From assembly GCA_028565715.1 (NCBI GenBank), contig JAOXYC010200240.1:1-11755 (forward strand): a stretch of DNA of 11,755 bases, read 5' to 3'. The notes under the pieces are model-generated. The model saw only the letters and a list, made by a program, of their open reading frames with translations, was not told where the DNA came from and ran no database searches. Positions 1 through 9,300 of this stretch are shown here, one piece after another. The DNA is from Phoronis pallida. Its lineage: Eukaryota > Phoronida > Phoronidae. The stretch's first letter is position 1; each line of letters opens with the position of its first letter. Made by a program: the position numbers and the translations under genes.

Positions 1-138
1 AGTGACAAGAAAAAACTCCTGAACAGGGGTTTCGGTGATGACTTTGTTCATAGTAATGGTTGACTGGTAGAAAATGGTGGCCTTAAATAACAACATATTT
101 CTGTATTTAAACAAGAAAAACTTATTCTTAATTTCCAG

Positions 139-322
139 ACGGAGGAGTGGGTCAAAGAAGGCAGTCAACTTCTGATGGTTTTAAGTCGTCAGACGACTGA
201 ATGCCGCACTCCCGAACACGCTTATCAACTTATGATACAACTAAATAATTACTTAGACAATGGCAGACTACCCCAACAAGAAAGACTGGAGAAAATTACG
301 GTGATGGCCAACAAACTATATG
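139..322 (+). CDS. Exon 1: helical spectrin-repeat-like segment
   Basis: The exon follows an acceptor ending TTTCCAG and starts in phase 0 with TEEWVKEGSQLL. It ends after one base of a Gly codon at the donor GTAACA (phase 1), and exon 2 restores that codon as GGT. The 61 residues are strongly helical and amphipathic, with leucines at heptad-like spacing (QLL, QLMIQLNNYL, RLEKITVMANKL). The W-x-x-EG-x-x-LL start and the later L-x-x-FL/YL plus RLE pattern resemble spectrin repeats of the Trio/kalirin/MCF2/CCDC141 type. That resemblance is from memory and is moderate. The exon is joined to the Ig exons only by frame and phase, but the fit is exact. It is unlikely to be the first exon of the gene because it has no convincing start codon and follows a good acceptor. 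Confidence 0.8.
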
Positions 323-3300
323 GTAACAATTTTGCTTTATTGCAGACATATTGTGTTTGGAATCTGAAAAAAGTTTCTGACCCATCATGGGACTCAAACC
401 CACGGCAGTTTGCAAATGCTCTATGGTAGAGCATTTGCCTGGATAGCAAACTGCCGTGGGTTCAAGTCCCATGATGGGTCAGAAACTTTTTTCAGATTCC
501 AAATTTATCTATATAGTTAATTGTGGTCACAGCAGTGATCTCTTTAATTATATCCACTTTTCATTCAAGCATATTGTGTTCACATTTACTATTTTTTGCA
601 ACTTACTAGAAAATCTCTCTTATGTGGTGGAGGGTCACAATCATTCACTTTCTCCACATAAAACAGTGTTCACTTCAGAAGATTAAGTAGTACTATTAGA
701 TTGAAAGTTCTGTCCACTTTTGCGAATTATTGATAATCTTAGCACAAAAGTATTTCGTACACATCCATTTCAACATTTGCCGAATGCCCAGACCAAAAAC
801 CATATTGGAGAAATCAAAATGGCTACCATCACTTCATGATTATTCATTATCCTGTAAGATATTAGCATATTTTGCATACATTGTACATTCTTGGGATTTT
901 TAGTGGCTCTTACAAGTCCCTAAAATATATTTCACTTTTCCGTTTCAAGCAAATTGTTGTTATTTTAGTTGCCTAATTTATCAAATGTTTCTATTTCAGG
1001 TCTACAAGGCCAGCAACGCATACAACCTCTCATGACTAAGAACCAAGATCTGATGGTCTCATTTGACCGAGCAAATAAAGAGATTTCTACACTCAAGACG
1101 AACCTACAAACACCACAACAGGTGAGATCACCAAACTGTATTGTTTGTTTACTGTATAATGAAAACAATTGCCAGACGTTGGCACGAATCTTGTAACAAT
1201 AACTAAACTAGTTGGAGTACAGTACAATTTAATAAAAGTTGAATATAAATAACAACTGTTTTCAAGCGTGACATGTTTCGACGGGTACAACCATTCTCGT
1301 CAGAAGTTTATTGATAAGTGACAAACTAGCCCTGAGGCTGCATACAAAACTTATGTCACTTATCAATAAATGTCTGACAAGGATGGTTGTACCCGTTGAA
1401 ACATGTCACGCTTGAAAGAAGTTGTTATTTATATTCAACTTTTATTATCACTTGTTAGCAACAGACCTTTTTGAAGGATTATTTTTGACAGTAGTTTGAT
1501 TTTAAAAAGTCTTCTTTCTAATAACATCATGGACAATACTAAGAACAGGCTTCGTCAATATTGCAAATCACAAAACTAGATTAAAAAACCGAAGAACCAA
1601 AATCTTATTTTTAAGCAATTTTGTTTTCTTCAAGTATTCATGTGTAAAAGTGATGGATTTGTAATGAAAAGGGTGAAAATTTGGCAGGGTTGAAACCCTT
1701 TAGACAGATAAACCTTATCGCTAGCGTTGCAAATTAGCAACCCCTTCTCTTTTGTAATTTTATAAATATTTCACATTCTCAATTGTTTTCCCCAGGATGT
1801 TGTCGACAGTGTAGACGTCGTGATGCGTGAGGCACCACAATTCTCCAATCAGGTGCTAGAACACATGCATGTGACCCATGATGTCAGGGTCACTGAGACA
1901 GTCACAGAGCGTACTATGTCAGAGCCAGTCCCTATGTCAATTCTGCCTATTGTCGAGATTCAAGTCCCTAGATTTACTAAGCACCTCAAGAACACAGAAA
2001 TTTTCGAAGGCGAGAGGTGAGAAGCGAACACATTAAATAATCAGTAAAAAAATCATCTGATGGGTTGATTACTCCAAGTTCTTTGTTCACTCAGTATTTT
2101 ATTATTATATTTTCCATCGCCTTTCACCATCTTTGTCAAGTACTGGAATGAAGACATGGTTGGCGGGAAGAGATTAATCGCCTTTTTTGTAATTGAGCGA
2201 AACTTTTTTATAACAACATGGACAATACTAAAAACAAGTAGGTTTGTCAAAATTGTAAATCTCGAACTACAAAATGGAAGAACGAAAGTCATTTTCAGCA
2301 AATTTGTTTCTAGATATTATTGGTTTCATCATATTATTAGTTTCCCCCTATCACAATGTCGCCTCAAAATATTGTAAAGTTTAAAATGTTTTTTAATCAC
2401 TCAGGAAATCATTTTAAATATAAATTCTATTTTAGGTTTGTTTTCGAATGTCGTGTAGACAGTAAGAACAGTGTGCCGAATATTGAATGGTTTAAAGACA
2501 GTTTGCCCGTTCAAAGTCCAGATTACGAGCAGAAGTTCTTCGATGGTACTGCTACTCTAACCATTGAGGAAACATTCTCCGAGGACACGGCACGTTACAC
2601 ATGTCGCGCGACAAATGAGGCGGGAAAGGATGAAACCTCAGCTGAATTGAGAGTAGTCGGTAAGTTTTTTAAAAAAAGTTTTACAATTCTGTGTTGCCAT
2701 CTTGCAATGGCTATATTGCCTTGCAGGAAAAAAGTCGGATGGATTCTTATTAATAAATTAACTTTCTCCTGAAGACGTTTCTAATAGATCATCAACTCTG
2801 TTGGGAGTTTTGAGCTTTAATCTGCTAAATTATCATTGGGTTTACTGGTGGGAAAATATTTCACTGCCTTTTTTTCGCATGCACAATAATTTAAGCTTCG
2901 TTTTTGGTGGAGGGCACTTATAGTATGCACAGTATTCTAAATCTAACAAATATTTTATTTAACTTTTAAATTTAAAACATCAATTGTGAGCTGAAATTCT
3001 TATTTTCTGTCTCCCCTAAATTTTCCTTTTCGCATTAACCTCTTCACGCCTCTCACATTAATTTACAGAAACACGCCACAAAATAATCCCGCCCGATTTC
3101 ACCAAGAATCTCAAGTCCACTGAGGCCAACGAGGGAGTGCCCGTCGCATTCGAGTGTCATGTGACCGGCACACCGACTCCCTCTATCTCGTGGTACAAGG
3201 ACAACACCAATATAGACAACTCGCCCGATTATGTGATCACACAAATCAACGGCACGAATTGTCTTAAAATACGCAGCCTTTCAAAAGAGCATGAAGCTCG

Positions 3301-6300
3301 GTACACATGCCGCGCTACGAATGCCGGGGGCGAAGCTGCGTCAACTTGCCGGCTCTCTGTTATATGTAAGCAACCATTTTTCTCTTTGCATGCTTTTACT
3401 TACAATGCACCTTCAATCTTTTGAACTTTTCGCTATCTTTTTGACTTTGATTTTCTGAAAATCTTTTCTGCAAAGAGACCAATCGCTATACTTTTGACGT
3501 GAATTCAAGCGCGCCGTTCTAAATGTTCATTATTGCTAAAATATTGACTGCAGAAGAGATGTATGTGACCTGATAGCAAAGTCATCTGAACCATCAGTAA
3601 ATAACAAAGTTTACATCCTTCAAAGTGTGCCAGAACACAATGTAGGGTAAACTAAAATCCCACAATTTGTGACGTCATTAAGAGGTGTATATTAGGACTT
3701 GAAATCCTATTGGAAGATGAGTCAACTACTTGAGAATAGATCCTACACTTAATGGAGGAGCCATTTTCTGTTGTATGAGTAACTTGAAATAGAAAAGCAA
3801 CATGCCGCATGTTGCTTTTCCACTTGTTTTTGGATGAAATAGGCACTCCAGGATAGGATGTCTTGCCGTCGGCAGAACCGAGAAATCAGTAACCCGTAAG
3901 GGGAGTCAAAACTCCCATCGCTTGTTTGCACACTGTCTAGCAAACTAGAGATTGTATTTTTTCCCCCGCATTCCCTGCATAATCATCATTTTAATAACAT
4001 TATCATCTTGGTGCTTTTTGATATGATAAATCTTTTCAATGCCCATTGGTTTTTGGACATGTTAATGTTACTTAAATTATATTGCTCTTGACTTTCTCAT
4101 TCTCTCGTTCTGTTGAAAAGAAGTTTCTTATCAGAAACCTCTGCTGTATGTCCTGAAAAGGAAGTCAAGTCTGGTCCCAGCTTTAAGTCTTAAACATATT
4201 TATGAAACAGATTACTTCACAAATAGTCACGACTTGTTGACATTATAACACACCAGCTAGTCAGGTGAAATAGATATGATCATACCTTTCACTTTCACTG
4301 TTTACTATTGGGATTATTTTAACCTTGTTTTAAGATCAAACACCATGTTTGGATTTGGTATTTGTGATTAATGACATATCCATGGTATATTTACCTGTGG
4401 GTTTAAAGGGACTGTCTCTCACATCTGGGTTGGGGTTTATTGGAGGTGTGACCCTCTGGGCAGAAACACGTTTCAGTAGATTGTGCAAAAAGGGTGTCAA
4501 AACATGGATCTGAAAAAGTTATTGATAGAAAATCGTTCTGCCAAAAAGGATTAATGGACTTTAAAATGGGAAAAGGAACATGTGACAATATACCTTTGCT
4601 GTAACCTATTTGAGGAATTGACTCAACTGTGCATCTTTTTCTGAAATTAAGGATTGTTTCCAGAGTGCAAACATTTCTCTGGTGAAACTTTTCCGACATT
4701 TAAAAATGTTGATGGAAATTTTATTTCTTCCAATCAGTATGGGACATATGACATGATAAACTGCATGTGACCATATTTATGTGTGAAGAATGCATGACAA
4801 TGAAATTGCAAAAAAATATTTATCAGTAATGTCTGTGCTGCGCTCTATTGGTTGATATTTGAATCATGGGTGGCGTTACTTCCTGTTGCTCATGTTGTTG
4901 TGGCCGTTCTCTCATTTTAGCCGGCAAGAAGCCCGTCTTCATTGAGCATCTCAAAGATGCGTCCGTCCAAGAAGGTAAACCAGTCGAGTTGAAATGTGCA
5001 TACACAGCATCGCCAGCGCCAACTATTGGCTGGTTGAGAGGAACCCAACCCATTGTAGAGTCCAGCGTGTTCAGGGTAAGATTCACTAAATATCTTTGAT
5101 AAATTGTCATGATCTTTATATTAAAACAATTTTAAAATGAACAGAGAATGGTGTTTGTAGGCACCCAACCTATTGTAGAATCCAGCGTGTTCAGGGTAAG
5201 AGCCTTTCAGTTTTGTATTGGAAATTAGTATCCTGTATCATCAGATATGAAAGCTTTGAAAATAGTAACAATGTTCAGCGCAGTGAATGGTGAAATGTGT
5301 GTCAAAAATGGTTTTAGTACTTATGTCTCAGAATTGTTTTCTAATTGACCCCTGCAGAAGCTGTCAATTCCAATCAATTCAGCAGTAAGACTTAAATAAT
5401 TATAAATTTAACTCATTTGTCAAGCTTTTACTATTTTGATATTTTTATTGCTTTATTGATTGTCTTTCATCCACATTTTCCGCAGAAATTTTTTTTTTCT
5501 TTCCAAATTTAGATTGTATCCCAACATAACTGGACTTGGCTGGAAATTTAGTTAATAAGTTTCTTTCATCCACATAATTACCTGACTATTTTGTGCAGCA
5601 AATTGATTTTTTATTTTTTCCAAATTTAGATTGTATCCCAACACAATTGGACTAGGCTGGAGATCCGTGAAGCCTATCCTGAGGATACCGGCACATATAG
5701 TTGTATTCTACGCAACACCGCTGGGGAGACCCGGTCATCATGTCAGGTAAATGTGGAGGGTCTCTACACCAGCGCCAGCGAGGCTGACCTGACATCTGAT
5801 GTGGATGCCGAGCCAGTGCCACCAAGGTTCTTGCAGCCACTGCAAGATAGGGAGGCAATGGAAGGCAACCGTGTGAGACTGGATTGTGTCATTGTTGGAC
5901 ATCCTGAACCAGAGGTAATGGTAATTTACTGGCACTTCAACTCAATTTCCAAAAGTTCAATTTCCAATCTGATTTGCAGAATGATTGTGAGCAAAAGTTT
6001 AAAAAAGATGTAAAATTCATAATTCATCTCACTAGCTCAATGGTTTTGTGCGAGACCTTGTGTAGTTCATGTATGACGGAATGGTTTTATTTTTGCCTTT
6101 TAATCCTGGAGTTGATATGAATAAATGTTAAAACCAATAAAGTAAGTCCAGAAATAGATTAACTTAATTGACATTTGTCCTTGTACTATTTGCTGGTCTT
6201 ACTTGATAAAGTTTGTCAATAATTCATTATTTTATTGCTAACATCAAAGGTGCCGGCCACTATTTTCCAATTGTTTTACAAATATTGTGATTCTTCCAAA

Positions 6301-9300
6301 ATGTTCACCTTCATTTTCAATTTGCAGGTAATTTGGTTCAAGAATGCACAGCCCATCAAAGAATCCAAGGATATTCAATTACTCTTTGAAGGTGATCGTT
6401 GTACGCTGATCATCAAGGAAGCGTACTTAGAGGACGCCGGACTCTATAAATGTACGGCACGTAACAAACGTGGAGAGATGAGTAGCCAATGTAAGCTACA
6501 TGTGGAACGTAAGTTATTTTGTTCTTTGTTTATTTTTCATACTACAGTATTTTCTAAGCTAAACACTGTCTGAGTATAGTTCTGAAATGCTTAAAAATGT
6601 GGCACCTTCACAATATTTGCCATAATTGTTTGACTCACTCACTAAACCGGTTTCTTATTTTTGACTTTATGTGTACTGAAAAGTTTGGGATTCAAGCATA
6701 TTGAGTTAGTTCCTTCACTTTGAAGAAGACCTTAATATAATTTTGAGATTTATTTCAATTATTGTGCAAAGTGGTAAATATTTGTCCTTGATATAATTCT
6801 ATTGCTAAATTTGAAAAAAATTCTTGAAATTTTTATCAGACCTATGGCTTATTTTGACTTTTTTACTAAATGTATTCAAAATAAGGTTCCTCCCAGTCTC
6901 TCAGTTTATATTTCAGCCTATTTCTATCCCCAGACAGACAAACAGTAAACAATTTACCCAATTACACTTAATTTGACATAATGTTAACTATCCATGTTCC
7001 ATGGCTAATTTACATCAAACATAAACAAAAGAATATCCACACACTGTAAATAGAGTTTAACAAACTATTTAGCTCTTTTGCTACACAGCTTTTGAGTATT
7101 TCAGTTCTACTAAAAAATTCAGTGCAAGTTTCATGGCCAATTGAAATAAATGACCCAGTATCAAAATGCTGAAAATAGATTGGGGAATTGGGGAAACTAG
7201 TGGCTTGGAATTATATGTGCGCTAGCGGCGCAGGTTCGAGTTTTTTTCTCAGCATAGGAGAGTCTTTCACCCCTATCAGGTCAGGGGTGAGGGGATATGG
7301 GATTCTGAATCCATCACTTTCCAGGGTGGGGGACATGCTTATGAAAAATAGATCTAAACAAATCATTTATCTCTCTTGCATGAAAAACCTATAAAAAAAC
7401 TTATTTACTTAAATGATATAATAGTTAAATATCCATGTTCAATGGCCCATTTACATCAAACATCAAAGTATCTAAAACTGTAAATAGATTTAAACAAATC
7501 AGTTCACCTCTTTTGCTAAACAGCTAATAAGCAACCCAATCCATCATGTTTTGTAATTTGACTCAAAATTCAACAAACCATTAACTCCTACATGCTCCCT
7601 TAAGGGGTCACTGTTTATACTGTTGGGTTCAACTCCATGTAAATTTATGTCTCTGGACTCATCTCCTCACTCGAGGCTCTCTCTGGTCTTTTCACTTGAG
7701 GCTGTGTTGCTATTCCAGTAACCATTGCGAGCGACACATCAGCAGGACCTTCTCTCTCTTGGATTAAATTGAAACTGTCTGGTTAACAGTGCACAGTTTT
7801 CTGGAATTTCCAACGGTTTCCAGTAGTTTCGGAAAAGTTTCCGACAGTTTCCAGGAGATTTTTTCGTATTTTCTGCAACCATTTCATATTGCTTCAAGGT
7901 AATATTAGTGCGGCGTCGAGAAAATATTTGTCTTCGAGATTGGGTGATTGGGAATGGAAGAGTTAGTCTTGCCCATGGGAAATTGATGTTTCACTTTTAA
8001 AATCAAATGGCATTGTGTCCGTCATTGTTTTTGCCTCTAGTTGATGAATTTGGATGCTAGGTGGAGACAAATGTTTGAAAGCTAACAAATTTATTCATCT
8101 TTGTTTGCAAGTGAGAAGCAACAGGATTTAATGGAAACACACCGATTATCAATTTTACAATGTTTATTATTGAATTTGTGTTTTCTCTTTTTGCAGCCAT
8201 CAGTGAATTAAGTGATGCGGCCACAAGCCAACAGCCAAAGGAACTACCACCAAAGTTCCTACAGCTGTTGAAGGATACGGACACTATCGAGGGACAAAAG
8301 GTGCAGTTTGACTGCCGAGTCACTGGACAACCCCAACCCAAAGTGTCCTGGTACAAAGATAATAAGATTATCGACAAGAATAAAGAATTTGAGGTGAGGT
8401 TTATTCATTTTTGATGCCATGGATTGAGGGCTTGTACATAGCCATTAAATTCTTATTTTGGTATAAAACATAATCTGCGATAGTATACTTCCTTGTGAGT
8501 TTTACCATGGCTTGGAGAAATGTTTAGTTAGAACTAATACTAACTTACGACTTTTTTTGTTATTCAGCTACATATGGTGTAAAAAGTAAAGTCATATGTG
8601 GGCAAAACTCGAGCCATTTGTTGTAGATTGTAAATGATAAAAAATAGTGTCTTAGTCTTGCCTAAGTCAATTGTATAATATCTATTATTGCATAGTTATG
8701 GGGATGTAAAAAGGATAAATTATTTCATTTATTCATTTTCGTTGTCTTTCAGTTTGTAAATAATGGAGATCTCCATTCACTCATCATTCAAGAGGTTTTC
8801 GCCGACGACACAGGAACGTTCCATGTGAAAGCCTACAACAAAGCTGGCGAAGCTAAATCCTACGCAAGTCTTTGCGTAAATCCGGAGAAGGTTTCTGTTG
8901 CTGAGGCTAAAGCTAAGATGATGAAAATGGCCGAAGCGCCATCAAAACCGTCGTCACACCCGCCAGAGTTCAAACAGCTGTTCACGGATCAGCGTGTGAA
9001 GGCTGGTGATGTAGTGAAGTTTGAATGTATAATTGTTGGGAGCCCAAAACCAAAGGTCAGTTTGGGTTGTGGTCCAAAAAATCCCTTAAAAATGTTAACT
9101 ATTCATTCTATAAACTAAGATAACTTAAAACCTTTATGGTAAGTACTGTCAAGTTAAGGATGATGGTCTACTAAGTGTTTATACAGATGTTGCCAAATGA
9201 AATACCTCTCAATGTTTATATGTTTAAAGGTTATACATTTCAAATTCCTAGTTTGTTGATGGAGAACCAGTCCTTCTTTGTCTACAAAAAAAATGTTATT

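Larger units (their letters stand above)
323..999 (+). other. Intron 1 (phase 1), 677 bases
   Basis: The intron is bounded by GTAACA and TATTTCAG. It contains the tRNA-like foldback at 356-503, close to the donor. From 504 to 985 it is AT-rich with no coding signature or repeat that I can recognise. Confidence 0.8.
1122..1795 (+). other. Intron 2 (phase 0), 674 bases
   Basis: The intron is bounded by GTGAGA and TTTTCCCCAG. It holds the foldback at 1231-1446, a copy of a degenerate repeat at 1521-1630, and a short palindrome AGGGTTGAAACCCT at 1686-1699. Nothing coding is seen. Confidence 0.8.
5076..5629 (+). other. Intron 6 (phase 0), 554 bases, with duplicated exon edges
   Basis: The intron is bounded by GTAAGA and CAAATTTAG. 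Within it lie a copy of the exon 6 end with its donor (5161-5201) and a copy of the intron 3' end with the exon 7 start (5463-5549). The rest is AT-rich. Confidence 0.82.
6509..8196 (+). other. Intron 8 (phase 1), 1688 bases
   Basis: This is the longest intron, lying between Ig4 and Ig5. It contains a three-copy degenerate repeat (6983-7525), a weak tRNA-like SINE head (7200-7241), a GC-rich hairpin (7267-7290) and a short GTTTCC cluster (7815-7856). No exon-like frame was found. Confidence 0.78.

Noticed and set aside
428-480. Intact tRNA gene (anticodon-like GGA)
   Set aside because: The 5' acceptor strand is not in the right place, and the sequence sits in a foldback, so it is tRNA-like only.
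2660-2772. Extension of the exon 4 reading frame past the donor
   Set aside because: The Ig fold ends at ELRVV, followed by a strong GTAAGT donor, and the extension has no domain character.
3670-3677. TGACGTCA, a perfect CRE-type palindrome
   Set aside because: A single 8-base match in an intron of 1.5 kb can be chance, and nothing around it suggests an enhancer or promoter.
4403-4699. Minus-strand open frame of 98 codons in intron 5
   Set aside because: It has no recognisable domain, no splice partner and no composition difference from the intron. Length alone is not evidence in a window of this size.
4823-5110. Minus-strand open frame opposite exon 6
   Set aside because: It is a shadow of the coding exon, and the + strand reading has clear Ig residues and splice sites.
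5161-5195. Possible 35-base micro-exon between exons 6 and 7
   Set aside because: Its length is not a multiple of three, and inclusion would give a stop within six codons.
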